64,000 nucleotides of DNA, taken from the NCBI GenBank assembly GCA_018292915.2, contig JACVVK020000448.1, forward strand, positions 492,501-556,500, given 5' to 3'. This stretch comes from Batillaria attramentaria. Taxonomy: Eukaryota; Mollusca; Gastropoda; Batillariidae. Under the pieces are notes generated by a model, which worked only from the letters and a program-made list of their open reading frames with translations, ran no database searches and had not been told where the DNA came from. Made by a program: the position numbers and the translations under genes. Positions within the stretch are counted from its first letter, which is position 1. Each line of letters starts with the position of its first letter. This document shows, one piece after another, positions 51,126-62,704 of the stretch.

Positions 51126-51452
51126 GGCTTCACGCGGGGTGATCGAGGAAGTGGTACAAACATTTACCAAACTTGAAGTGTGGCAAGATGTCATTTTGCA
51201 AAACCCAAATTGTGACAGCCCGGTTATACGTGTATTGCCAGAAAAGCCCCAGCATAGCCGGGCTAGAGGAAGCTGTACAAGCTGTTAAAAAAAAAAAAAA
51301 AAAAAAATTGTTGCGTTTCTGACGTGCCCGTCCGTCACAGCCGTCGTGCACGCGATAGACACGGGGCGAGCTGAGATAACAGAAATCAATGGTTTGGACT
51401 CGCTAAGGGCTACAATTCCTGAAGCCAAGTAATCTTAGAATTTGCGCCTTTA

Positions 51453-52221
51453 GGGCCCTTGCACACTGGCGTCATGCGACATTGTCGCGCCACGCGTGCA
51501 GCAAATTTTGTCGCGCGTCTACGTATGCAAACCCCTTGAAGCGCGAAGCGACAGGCGTAGCACGATTGGAAAATTCTGTCGCGCGGCGATAGGACCTGTT
51601 CTATTCGGCGCGCTTGACGCGCGCGTGTAGCGTGGTTTCAGCCAATCAGAAGAGCCAGCCAGCAAGGGCCCACTCGCCATCCTCTTCTCTTCCAAGATGG
51701 CGGAATTGCGAGAAGACGAAATGTTTCGCCTCATCGACCGGTATCGTGAACAGGAAACCTCTACAATTTTCAGATCGATTTATATCACAGTCGACGGGTA
51801 TGCCGTTTTGTTGTGTCACTCTCCGCTGACTCACACTACGGTAAATGCTACATAAATGGAGTAAATAAAACTAGACACAACCGAACCGCCGGGTTGTCAC
51901 TGATCAGTCTCTCATCGTCCCAGTCTACGATATCATATCATACGATACAGCAAAGCCGGGTTTGTTGTAGCTAAATTCTATCAAGTTATCGTGGCCTCGA
52001 TCACCAGTCTCTATTCAGACTGCGAACAAGCAGCCTGAAGTTTATGATTCGTTTCAGATCCCTAATATTTCGCATTCCATCGCACACTCAGAAGCACTGA
52101 CTCGTGGCGAGATCGCGGCGCGCAAGACTCCACGTGAGAGCCTTCACTGTGCGTGAAGCACGCAAGGGGCGACACGCGTGGCGCGCGCGATGTAGCACCG
52201 ACGCTAGTGTGCAACCGGGCT
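51453..52221. mobile_element. PIF/Harbinger-like element with a MADF-like coding start
   Basis: 769 bases bounded by TTA at 51,450-51,452 and 52,222-52,224. The left end is GGGCCCTTGCACACTGGCGT and the right end, reversed, AGCCCGGTTGCACACTAGCG; both continue into GC-rich sequence with CGCGCCACGCG. Inside, an ATG at 51,697 opens MAELREDEMFRLIDRYREQE, the kind of start seen in the MADF/Myb-like DNA-binding partner of Harbinger transposases, but the frame ends after about 50 codons. Non-autonomous. Confidence 0.7.
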
Positions 52222-53004
52222 TTAAGAGCACCTTGTTTGCGTTTCCGGCCTGCCCGTCCGCGATGGATCATCCGTGCACAGCGAGATCAGGACGAGGTTT
52301 GGGGAGTAGGTGGGGGGGGGGGGGGGGGGGGGCAGAGATCAATGTTTTGGGCGGTGAGTGGTGAGTCACCGGGTGCTGCCCTGCCCTGGGTCGGGTCATG
52401 CGATCGATCGTGAGAGGGCGCTGTGCACCAACACTTTGACACTCATCTAATACGACACATTGTCTATCAGGAGGGAGTTAGTGATGGGCATGTATACAGA
52501 GTGGGTTACATGGGCTGGGTCAGGGGAGAGGGGGGGGGGGGGGGGGGGGGGTAGGTGGGTGAACGCCTCACACGCCATTATTTCTTACAACCATATCAGT
52601 GTGCAAACTAAAAAATAAAAAGGGGGGGGGGGGGTGGAGGGGGGGGGGGCGGATGAGTAAGCAGTTGTCCTTATACGGTAGGTGATGTGTAGGGGCGAGA
52701 TGTGGGTGGAGCGAGAGTGGCCGGGAGGGTGAACGTCTCACACGTCTTGACGTTTCACAACATTCTGTTTTATATTGAACAAAACGGGAAAGGAAGGGGG
52801 TGATTGAACAATTGTGCTTAAACAGATGGTGATGGCTTTGGTGCGTGTGGTTTGGGGCTGTGTGTGTGCGTGTGTGTGTGTGTGTGGTGTGTGTGTGTGT
52901 GTGTGTGTGTGTGCGGGGGGGGTGGGGGGGGAATAGGATAGTAAATCTGTTACATTAGGTTTGGAAAGGGGAGGTAGTGGCGTTGATGTGTGTGGATGGG
53001 GATG
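52222..53004. repeat. Gene-free stretch with many poly-G runs
   Basis: G-runs at about 52,312-52,332, 52,532-52,550, 52,622-52,650 and 52,915-52,931, with (GT)n at 52,858-52,912. No exon is supported. Confidence 0.7.
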
Positions 53005-53035
53005 GTGGGTGGGTGTTTTGGGGTTTAACGTCCTT
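53005..53035 (-). mobile_element. SINE-A tail fragment
   Basis: GGTGGGTGGGTGTTTTGGGG + TTTAACGTCCTTT only; the rest of the SINE is absent. Confidence 0.55.
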
Positions 53036-53359
53036 TGTGTGGGTGGGGAGGAGGCGGGTTGGGGATGAATAAGTTTGTAAGTCTGAGACAGTTTTGACAG
53101 TTAATTGGCATTCGGTGTATATATATGGGAAGAGGGGGGGGGGGGGAGGTAGATTTGGAAAGGGAGGTGGGAGGAGGTGGTGAAGGGGGAGTGAGGGCCA
53201 GGGAGGGTATGTCTGAGACATCGTCTGGTCAGTAAGTGTTAGTCAGTGTCTGGAGTTAGTTTAGTCATCGCTCCAGGGAGAAAAGATATCTGTACATTTC
53301 TTATTGTGCGGCTTCCGTCCCTGGTCCCTGACCCGGCGTGTGAAGAGCCGGGAATACAG
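53036..53359. other. Gene-free stretch
   Basis: G-rich and purine-rich DNA with no supported feature. Confidence 0.5.
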
Positions 53360-53508
53360 TACTGTGCTGACAGAGCGTTGGACTTTCAATGGTTAGGCCG
53401 TGAGTTCGATTCCGTTCTGGGAAGCCAGATTGTTGTGCTGGCTTTTTTAACACTCGTCTGTCCGAGTCTTAGGTTTCACCCGTGGTGGAAAAGGACGTTA
53501 AACACAAA
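53360..53508 (+). mobile_element. SINE-A copy 14, diverged
   Basis: Recognisable by CAGAGCGTTGGACTTTCAAT, GTGAGTTCGATTCCG, TTGTGCTGGCTTTTTTAACA and the tail GTGGAAAAGGACGTTAAACA. It ends in the A/C-rich stretch. Confidence 0.78.
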
Positions 53509-53828
53509 ATATACCCCCCCCTCCCCCCAAAAAAAAAAAACAAAAAAAAAAAAACAACAACAACACCCCCCCCCAACAAAAAAAAAAAAAAACCCGAACA
53601 GACCCCCCAAACAAAACAAAAACAAAAAACAACAACAAGCAAACAAAAAACAAACACCCAAACAAAACAAACAAGAAAACAAAACAAAACACACAACAGA
53701 ACTCCCCCCCCCCCCACAAAAAAAAAAAACAACCCCAAACAAACAAACAAACAAACAAACAAACAAACAAAAAACTCACCAAAAAAAACAACAAAAAACC
53801 CCCAATAACAACAGCAACAACAAAAAAC
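53509..53828. repeat. A/C-only low-complexity stretch
   Basis: About 320 bases almost without T or G, made of A-runs, C-runs and (CAAA)n near 53,736-53,770. Like 48,425-48,735, it may have expanded from a SINE tail. Confidence 0.9.
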
Positions 53829-54430
53829 GTTCGACAATATCATAGACTCTGCATTATTTTCCTTCTTTGTACCTGTCAGACATATCTGGCTCAGTTGCCA
53901 AGATATTCCGTGAGTGGAACGATGGTTGGAAAAAAAAAAAAACCCGCCATAACAGAATTCCGGAGCCCACTTGGCAGTATTCAGCGAAAGCCTCTCGTCC
54001 TGCAGGAAACGTTCTATGCAGGCAGCGTTCCCACCCAAGAGACCCTACAGACCGTCTCGCAGACGGACCCCCGGGGCACTTGCTGGTCTCAACCCCCCGG
54101 GCTCAGTGCCGCACCCAGCTTCATTTGCAAATCAGGGACAAGAAAGAACGATTCAGCGAAATGTCGATTTGGGGGAGACTTGTTGCGGTTATGACGAAGA
54201 TAATAGATTCATAGGTCAAAGGTTTCAGCCCCGGGGACTCGTTTTCAACCACGGTGGTGCAAGCGGAATGTTGGTTGACTGAGAGGCCGGCGTTGGTGTG
54301 AAGAGGGGGGGGGGGGGGGGGGGCGGAGGGGTTGGGGAAGTTGGGGGGGGGGGGGGGGGGGGGCTGTTTGGAGGGTTTTACTAATGTCTGCCGAGAAGGT
54401 GATTTCAAAGGATGTGTTGATGAGGTGTGG
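53829..54430. other. Gene-free stretch
   Basis: An open frame at about 53,867-54,282 shows no family resemblance. G-runs at 54,306-54,323 and 54,345-54,363. Confidence 0.4.
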
Positions 54431-54600
54431 TGGATGTTTTGGGGTTTAATACATATATATGTGTCTACCATCAGGAACATTTCGCAGACGGGGGCAGTGG
54501 AAGAAATGTTTTTGCAAACTTTAATCGCTTGTGATCAGAGATGACAGAATTCGAACCTGCAACCTTAAGATCCGCATTTCGACGCTCTGAACCCTCAGTG
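54431..54600 (-). mobile_element. Possible diverged tRNA-derived SINE
   Basis: On minus the region holds TTGCAGGTTCGAATTCTGTC (box B-like) and ends, at its 3' side, with a TTAAACCCCAAAACATCCAC-type tail. It is too diverged to assign to SINE-A with confidence. Confidence 0.4.
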
Positions 54601-54641
54601 ATAATATCAGTGTTAATAACGTGACTTTTACAACCCCCCCC

Positions 54642-54643
54642 CC

Positions 54644-54685
<42 letters not shown>

Positions 54686-54842
54686 AATTATCTTTTTTAA
54701 TTTTTAATTTTACTTTATTTTTACTTTTTTTCTCAGTAGATAGCCTCTGTAGTACATGTATTAGCAACGGCAAGTTTGTAAACTGGCGAATTTCTGTCAA
54801 AACTTTTACCGTTGATAAATAAAGTATCATCATCATCGTCAT
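54642..54842 (+). repeat. (CT)n run and retroelement 3' end
   Basis: CT run at about 54,647-54,684, then at 54,745-54,842 a segment with TTAGCAACGGCAAGTTTGTA and GTTGATAAATAAAGTATCAT + CATCATC. It resembles the minus-strand segment at 11,740-11,830. Probable LINE tail. Confidence 0.6.
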
Positions 54843-55429
54843 CTCTCTCAGAACAGTTGTACATTCCCTACGATGCATGTTACACATTTACCAAAACCCT
54901 CCCCCTCCCGTCCAAGAGCAAGTGCACGTTTTCACCGCTTGACCGGTGCCCGATTCATCCTCATTTTGCATCTGACTAAGAAGCTTCAATTTTAGTCTTA
55001 CCGCTTCAAGAACAGTGATAGCACTGGAAAGGGATTTCCCTGAGGCAGGATTGCCTTCACCCAAAACAGAACGAAACGGGGTGAAGACATGCAAGCGCCC
55101 AAAACTGACTACTGCATGACAGAGTGCAGAACAGACAATCCAAAATAAAATCCGTTTATTAGCAAATAGCAACACCATTGCTGTGCGCTCAGGTACATTT
55201 AGGTACGCGCCACAGTAGCGTACTGTGCTGTTGTAGTCTGCGTTCAGTTTGTACCTGTGTTATGTACGCCAGCGCGTGTACAGTACCGGCTCTCGTGTAC
55301 AGCACGTGCGGTTCAGTATCTGCCAAACCGAACCAGTACGTATACATTGTGCAACAGCAGGTTTAGGAGAGGGTTGTAGGGGCAAGTCAATGTGACTTTG
55401 CCAGGTGTGGGGACATTCAGTCTACAGTG
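54843..55429. other. Gene-free stretch
   Basis: No supported exon. From about 55,180 the sequence looks like upstream or 5' UTR DNA of the first exon at 56,244. Confidence 0.4.
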
Positions 55430-56049
55430 GGCCGTTGTCGTTGTGGTGGACGTGAAACGTTCAACTGTGTCAGTGCAGCCGTGTTCATAGTTGTCTGCAG
55501 TTTGCGGTGACAGTGATCGACTGTGTAAAGTGTATTCCAGCGTCTCGATACCCTTGTCGTTCAGTTTGGTGAAACCGTGTCGTCAGCACTTTCGGCTGTG
55601 TTAAGAGTGATCCACTAAGGTCTTTAGTAAAGTGTATGGAAGTGTCTTGGTCCGTTCAGTTCAGTGTTCGACTGTTGTGTACCCGGATTCATAACACTAA
55701 TAGTCGGCGCATAGACCGTCTTTAGAGGGAGCAGCAGCTAGACTTCCTTAAAGTCAGTGCACGGCGCAAGTGTCCTGATATTAAACTTTTGTTCAACTGC
55801 TGTGTATGCGTATTCAAAATCGCCGGCACCGGCATTGTGTTGAAAATCATCTACCAAGCTCTTGGATAAAGTCCCGACACATAGACTGTGTTTAGCCTGA
55901 GCGACTAGTAAAGACAGTCTTTCGAAACGTGCTGTCAAGTGTCTTGGTACCATTGTCCGACTACCGTGTACGTGGGCGCCTCAGAATCGAGGCCCAGACA
56001 TTGACTGTGTTGGGACCTTTTTTCTAGTGTCTCGAAATTCATTGTGTCG

Positions 56050-56055
<6 letters not shown>
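55430..56055. repeat. Diverged tandem repeats upstream of a first exon
   Basis: Words AGTGTCTTGGTNCC, TTCGACTGYTGTGTA and CATAGACYGTSTTTAG recur in the same order near 55,640, 55,765 and 55,935, with weaker copies from 55,430. A (CA)n run follows at 56,056-56,080. Confidence 0.55.
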
Positions 56056-56084
<29 letters not shown>

Positions 56085-56243
56085 GATCTAGTAATCACAC
56101 GTCAAGGATAGCGTTGGCCTAGACAAAGTTTCCGGGTGTGGATACAATACCGTGAGGTGTGGGTTGGATTACTTCATATAACTGTGAGGCCGGATTACCT
56201 GTCTGTTGAGGGCTGTAATCTGTGGCAGTTTTCAGTGCTAAAA

Positions 56244-56444
56244 ATGCCGGCTGTGGTGAGTGTTCAGTATATCAAGGAGAATCATACTTGTTTCTTGGTT
56301 CTTTTAGTTTTGTAGAGTACTTCATGGTTCTCCAGCTGTTGTGTGTTTCACAGCATAAAACGGTTTAATGTCTCTGTCTGTGTCAGTCTCGTATAGGTGT
56401 GTAAAATAGATGTGGATGACCTCTGTCATACTGAGTAGCAAATT

Positions 56445-56537
<93 letters not shown>

Positions 56538-56538
56538 T

Positions 56539-56606
<68 letters not shown>

Positions 56607-56626
56607 GAGCGTGGGGGGGGAGAGAT

Positions 56627-56683
<57 letters not shown>

Positions 56684-57846
56684 CTCTGTGTGTGTGCTCG
56701 TGAACGGGCAAACATGCACACTGACACAAAGATTAGTACTTATATATACACATCATTTTATTCCTATGACATACCATTTTTTTTCTCAGTCTTCATCATA
56801 CTCAATCTTTCCTCTTTTTGTCTGTTGCAGGATGCCTCTGCGGGTAAAGGTAGGTAGGTTCGCTTTTGTCTTCGTGGATACGTGTACTGCGTAAGCTTAC
56901 AGCTTGCAAAGCGTACTTGTGTTTTGCTATCATACTGGTTTATCTGTGAACAATATATTACATGCAACACCTGGGTCAGATGAGGACTGTGCTGATAAGA
57001 TTGGAATGAGCGCACTTTTGAACCAACCATTCACGCACTTTAAAATAAGGTGTATTGTCACAAACAGTGCGTCGCTGAAGGACTTTAATCTGCGTCTTCA
57101 GTGTTTGCAGAAAGATTTGTGGTCTTATTATTACGAAGTGTCATATTGAAACAGCACCTGTCAAAGTGGCACCCAAATTGAAAGCTTGCTTCACGTTTAG
57201 TTGAGAGTATTGTTTTATCTAACTATAAATGGACGCTTGAGATGTGTTGAAAGAGAGCAATGCTTTCGTTTATCATTTCATAGTTGTTATTCCTCGAGGA
57301 AGTCCAACAGAGATGTTTTAGTAATTTTGCGTGGGAAAGTCGTGTATGGTTCTATGAGATAAGCATTAGTGGCGCCAGACGCAGTTGTGCATCAAGGGAG
57401 ACAATTTTACTGAGTAGAATTCTTAGTCTCGTGTGTTCGTCTGCAACAAATATCCTGTGCGCCCGGTTTCTCATTTCTGATCTGAACTTATCAGTTGTAT
57501 CCGCAAACAAATTAAACAATCTGAAAGCAAACAAACAAGTAAATAACACAACAACCAAAGCGCGGTACAGGGTGGAGCCTTTGTGCATCAGGGGAGATGA
57601 TTTGATTTGTGCTTCAGGGGAGACAATTTTATTACACTGCACTCGACAGAGGCCTGTGTTTTACGATGATAAATGCGTCTGTTTATTTCCTCTTCCTGAT
57701 TCTTTACCGTTAAGGTCTGGGAGATACTTCGTCCAGACTCGGCATACTTTACAACAGATCATTTTGGTCTGTCTCTGTATCCATGAAAATGATGCGGACC
57801 TTTTGTGCGTTCATGAAGTCCTCCGTAACACACACGCACGCACGCA

Positions 57847-57889
<43 letters not shown>

Positions 57890-57891
57890 TG

Positions 57892-57948
<57 letters not shown>

Positions 57949-60900
57949 TACTGACCTAACGGGGCAACGACGTGAATACGTGTTTATTGCAGTACGTAGT
58001 GCTTCGTTGACTGTTCCTGCGTGTCTGTGACTCACTTCCAATTGTTCTTGTGTTTCATTTGTCAACGCTGTATTTGAACGTGTCTTTGTGCTGTCTTGCA
58101 TTTTGACCAGTCCAGGCTGTGTCCGTCTCTGTGACATACTCGCAATACAAGCTTTTTTGTTTCTTTTTGTGTATGTGTCTCCCTTTTATTTAACTCTTCC
58201 CTTCACAAATTCGTACACGTCTGAAATTTAAAAAAAAAAGTGGATTATACCAGTAAAACATCCGGAACAAATAGCTAACCCCTCAGATGAATGATAAAAC
58301 CTCAACTATACTTGCCTGTAGATCGCATGCATTTTAGTGCAAAAAACCAAGCCCTAATTAACCGTGCAAATACGTGTGGTTTGCATGCAGTGTAGTGCAT
58401 GTTGTGCCTGTTGCTTTGCATGTGCCGTTGCTTCTGCCGACTTTGCCAGAGCCCGTGAAAGAGGAGGTGGTGGTAGAGGCGGCCGTTGTGCCGACCGCGG
58501 CAAACACGACGGGGGATAACGTAGCAAATCCTGCGTACACAGCAGATTTGGATGCACTACAAACAGGTATAATTTCCACTCCACAGTGTTCGTTTAACTA
58601 AAAATTATTATGCTGTGTAATTAATGAGAGATTTCGAGCTGTGTTAATTAGTGTGTTTGAGTTTCCTTTCTTTTTCTTTTGCAAGATATACAGCCATTTC
58701 AGTTCATGCAATTATCCTCATGACCTTGAATTACAAGTAATGAATTTGTAATTTGAAATGGTGTCTTGTTGCTCTTTTCACTTTTAGTGTTTGTTTGGCT
58801 GGTTGGGTGGTTTTTAAGACTCATCACAATTTGACAAACACTTTGTCATGATCTATTGTTTGTGCTTTTATATAGTCCACAAGTTACTGCAGAATGATTC
58901 TTTTTTTTTTCTGTTGGCCCCGCAAAGTGATAGGACTGCTTTCACTGTTGATTCACTGATCACTTTGCTTCACCAAGCACTACATTAGCATTTTTGTTTT
59001 AGTACAGCACTGTAAATGTAAAATGTAAAACTCACTGGAAGTACACGATATCAAAGGAGGAAAACGAAAGGGGGCGGGGGTGGGGGGGGGGGGGGGGGGG
59101 GCTGGTCACAGTTCAGTTCAACTTAACACATTCCGTACCGCGTACGAGTATCCTACAATTTTTTTTTTTTTTTTTTGCCTGCATGCGAACTTGAAACAGG
59201 CAGGATTTACGGTTCATAGGGTTATTGCAGCAACATGAGTATAATCAAGTGCAAGACCCCACTAAGCCAAATTTAAATCCATGCAGACATTAATTAATTA
59301 TTACTTTTTTTTAGTGAGCCACTGGTGCATAACCCCCAAACTTACTTGGTAGGGATTGAGTTAAGTGCATGTGACAACATTTTCAAAGACAGCCCGCTAT
59401 TTTCACCTGGCTTGCAGAAGCACAAAAGCCAGAAGCCTCTACAGAGGATGCAAAGCCTTCTGAGGCATCACAGGCGAGGCTAAGGACAAGCCAGCAGAAG
59501 CAGCAGGAGATGCAGACACAAAAACAGATAGCGCGTCAGCAGTCTTAGTCACAGAATCGTCAGCAGTGGCTGAAGCTGTTGCCAAGTCAGATGAGAAACA
59601 AGAAGAGGCACCAGCAGTAGAAGAAGCACCAAAGACAGAAGAGGCACCCAAAACAGAAGAGACACCAAAGGATGAGGGTTCAGCAGAGGCACCAAAAACA
59701 GAGGCACTTTCAGAAGAGGCGCCAAAGGCAGAAGATAACGACAAAACAGAGGACGCCTCTAAAACAGAAGAAGCTTCAAAAGCACACGATGAGGCAGCAG
59801 CAGCGGATGAGGCACCGAAGACAGATGAGGCAGCAGGTTCAGAAGAGGCAGCAAAATCAGAAGAGAGCAAAGCAGATGCCACAGATGGGTCACAACCGAA
59901 AGCAGAGGAAACACCAGCCACGGAGGCACCTGCAGGTGATTCTGCAGTTCCTGCTGAAAGTTCTGCAGCTGATGCCCAGCCTGCTGCAACAGAGAAGGAG
60001 TCCACAGAAGCACCAACAGATACTGCTGCAGCTCCTGCTGACAGTTCTGCAGACAGCGCCCAGCCTGCTGCCGAGGAGAAGGAATCAACAGAAGCGCCTC
60101 CTAGTGAGGAGAAGAAAGAGGAGCAAGGGGAAGCAACTGCAGTGGCAGGTAGCCAGCCACCTAGAGTAACCTGATCTTGGAGTTCTGCGTGCCTTTCTGC
60201 TCACCTCTTTGGATTTAATATACCCTGTAGTGAACTTCTTTCGACTAACTCTGCAGCTACACTTTCAAAAAAATGTCTGAGAGTGGATTGATCACTGTCT
60301 CTGACAGGCACTTGCTTATCGTAAAGCGAATTTTATTCCGTTGAACCTATATCCATGCACCACTTGGTTTGCTGTGCACATGTTCTTCCTCTCTTCTAGC
60401 AAGCTGTGGCCTTCATAAATGCTCAGTGCAATATTAGATGACTTGACCATCAACTCATTGACATCTGCAGTGCTGTTCTTGATCTCTTTGGTTCAACAGT
60501 TAGAAGTTGTTTTTAGTTGGTGTGTGTTTTTTTCCCCTTCAATTGTTTCTTGGTGCAGTGCTTAATCATCTGTGACCATCGGAAACATAGCTGTGATAAT
60601 AGTCTTGCGGAACGATCCATGGAAGCATTTTTCTTGAAAGAGTTTAAACAAGAACTCAGTCAGTCCAAACTTGGCACAAAGCACCAGTTTTCTGTAGTTT
60701 ACATAAACAGCTGTTTTAGTGGAAGAGTTTAGTAAATTGTATTTGTGAGGTTTTAAAGTAGTTTCTGCAGTTTCCTGCTTCAGTAGATGTTAATTTCACG
60801 CGAAGTGCATTCTCTCAAACAGTATGTTCCACATCTTTGTTCATGCAGGCCTTAAGTATTAATAGATTATAAAGTTATCTTCATAAGCTCTGTTGCAAAG

Positions 60901-62704
60901 TTTCATAGACATCCCCCCCCTCCACCCCTCCCCTCCAGTCTTGATATTTCTGTAAGCAGCAGTCCTTTGCACACCCATTTCTACTTCTAGTTTCAAAAAT
61001 GGAATTGCGTGTCTATGCTCTTCTCTTTCCTAATGAAAAGAAGAAGTATTGAATTGCGTGTCTATGCTCTTCTCTTTCCTAATGAAAAGAAGAAGTAAGT
61101 ATTGAACTAACTTGCACCCTTGCCTACCTTTTGCCAAAATATGGGTGTGTGTGTCTCTTTGTCAGCCTGTATCTTTCCAATTGGCAAAAAGTAAGAGACA
61201 GAAATACATGTACGTATGCACCTCGTTGGTGAGTAATTTAAAACAATTAGTGTGCTCCCTTCCCTACTTCTCGAAAAAAAGGGGTGTCTGTCTGTGTCTT
61301 TATCTCTCCGGTCAAAGTCAAATGTTGTCTCTGTCTCTCTCTGGTGAGCAAGGACAAACTGTAATTGTGCACAGCTGCTTAAAAGTGTCATCAAAAAGCA
61401 TTAGTATTACACATGCAGTGTTTGTACTACAGTCGAACCTGCCATGGCGGTCACCTGTATAAGCCATGCCACTGTCTAACTCGGTCACCCCAGAGGATCC
61501 CCGAGCGTTTTCCTTCTATATATGCACTGTATAACCAGGTCACTGTCTAACGCGGTCGTGCCACCTATTTTGGCAGTCCCAAACGACCTTTCACACTGTA
61601 CAAGGCAGTCACTTTGTTGTGTAGTGACCGCCGTCGGGCCTCTGCTGTGTTCTCAACTGACAAGACAGACTGTCTAACTGCTTGACAAGCCAGGATTAGC
61701 CACGCCACGGCTCACTGTTGTCAGCTCATAACACGTGCACTGCTAGAGTATTCATTGGGTGACATGCTAGCTGTTGACATGCCTTCCTGGACAACCTGGC
61801 CACCTGTGTAAGGCGGTCAGTTTGGTCCAGTCCCTTGGGTGACCGCCTTACACAGGTTTGACTGTATAAGGCTTATACGTGTAGTTTACCTCTTGTTTCG
61901 TGAAATTTTGTTTGCCTTTCTTCTGGTTTACTTCTGTAACAGTATCATGAGTATTTTCTGCTTCCTTTATGCCCATTAAAAAAAGAGCAATGTACAATGC
62001 ATATAATTTTTATATTCTATCCTTTTACCCTTTGTGCAAATTGTTATCCTCACATATTCACATACTGTAGTTTTTTTTAAAAAAAGTTTGAACTTTACGT
62101 GCACTGTTTGCTTTTTAAACTTTCATGACATGTTTCATATATGTAAGTTATACAGTTGACACTGCAGCTGATAAAGACATTAAAATTTCAAAGAAGTTAT
62201 AGTGACTTTCAACTTATCCCACTGACTTTACAAAGTGTATAAGGTTACACTTAAGTAGGGGGATACAGATTCCTGACACTGTTGCATATGTTACATACAT
62301 ATCTGTATTATGGACTCTCAGATTCTGTTATTTCATTATTGCCGTCTCTAATATCACTCATTAAACACCCAAACGCCCATTATTCTATTATTAGCATGTA
62401 GCAGGTGAGTATACAGAAGTTTTGAAAGTTTTTGTAATCAGTCCTCAGTGGGTCCTAAATCTTACAAAGCTTACAATGGGTGTTGTTATTTAATTTTGTG
62501 TACGTTTTCAGGCCGTAACCATGGCAGTGGGTATTGCATTTGCTATGCACATATTATTCCGCATGCTACTCATAGCAGTGTGTCTTGCATGTGATCGGAG
62601 TTTGCAGCATGTTTCCTTTTTGTCGTATTCCAGATTCAGCAGAAGCAGCACCAGCTGAGTCTGCAGCGGAGGAAAAACTAGCGGAGGAGCCCAGTAATCC
62701 TTGA
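56244..62704 (+). CDS. Acidic Ala/Glu/Pro/Lys-rich low-complexity protein
   Basis: Exons on plus: 56244-56255 (MPAV), 56831-56849, 58450-58566, exon 4 ending at 60148, and 62634-62704 with TGA at 62,702. With exon 4 starting at 59,474 all phases fit and give 297 residues. The protein is unstructured: an N-terminal part with EPVKEEVVVEAAVVPTAAN, then many EAPKTEE-type repeats, then two copies of a PAESSAADAQPAATEKESTE / PADSSADSAQPAAEEKESTE unit, and an acidic C-terminus ending EEPSNP. No catalytic or membrane domain is seen. Composition recalls BASP1 and GAP-43, but low-complexity similarity is not homology. A candidate alternative first exon lies at 41,744. If the exon 4 donor is not used, translation would stop at 60,172. 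The 54 bases before 59,474 also look coding but in another frame. Confidence 0.75.
56446..56688. repeat. (GA)n, (GT)n, (GACA)n compound microsatellite
   Basis: GA at about 56,446-56,475, GT 56,477-56,535, GA 56,536-56,561, GACA 56,562-56,607, GT 56,630-56,683. In the first intron of the acidic protein gene. Confidence 0.95.
57386..57632. repeat. Three short direct repeats
   Basis: GTGCATCAAGGGAGACAATT, GTGCATCAGGGGAGATGATT and GTGCTTCAGGGGAGACAATT occur near 57,388, 57,582 and 57,609 in intron 2 of the acidic protein gene. Confidence 0.7.
57847..57944. repeat. (CT)n and (CA)n arrays
   Basis: CT at about 57,847-57,872 and CA at about 57,873-57,944. Confidence 0.95.
59127..59360. mobile_element. 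TTAA-flanked MITE, family D, uninterrupted copy
   Basis: 234 bases bounded by TTAA at 59,123-59,126 and 59,361-59,364. Left end CACATTCCGTACC, right end reversed CTCAATCCCTACC. Same family as 27,809-28,214. It lies about 55 bases upstream of the first exon 4 acceptor of the acidic protein gene. Confidence 0.75.
61001..61098. repeat. 49-base tandem duplication
   Basis: GAATTGCGTGTCTATGCTCT + TCTCTTTCCTAATGAAAAGA + AGAAGT occurs twice head to tail, almost identical, in intron 4 of the acidic protein gene. Recent duplication. Confidence 0.95.
61430..61864. mobile_element. TA-flanked DNA transposon remnant (435 bp)
   Basis: Bounded by TA at 61,428-61,429 and 61,865-61,866. The left end is CAGTCGAACCTGCCATGGCG + GTCACC; the right end, reversed, is CAGTCAAACCTGTGTAAGGC + GGTCACC. 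Such CAGTCGAACCT ends with TA targets are common in Tc1/pogo-type elements; no transposase remains. Confidence 0.75.

Noticed and set aside
53867..54282. Overlapping plus-strand open frames of about 100-115 codons
   Set aside because: Three frames are open at once, none has family resemblance, and no splice pattern joins them to a gene.
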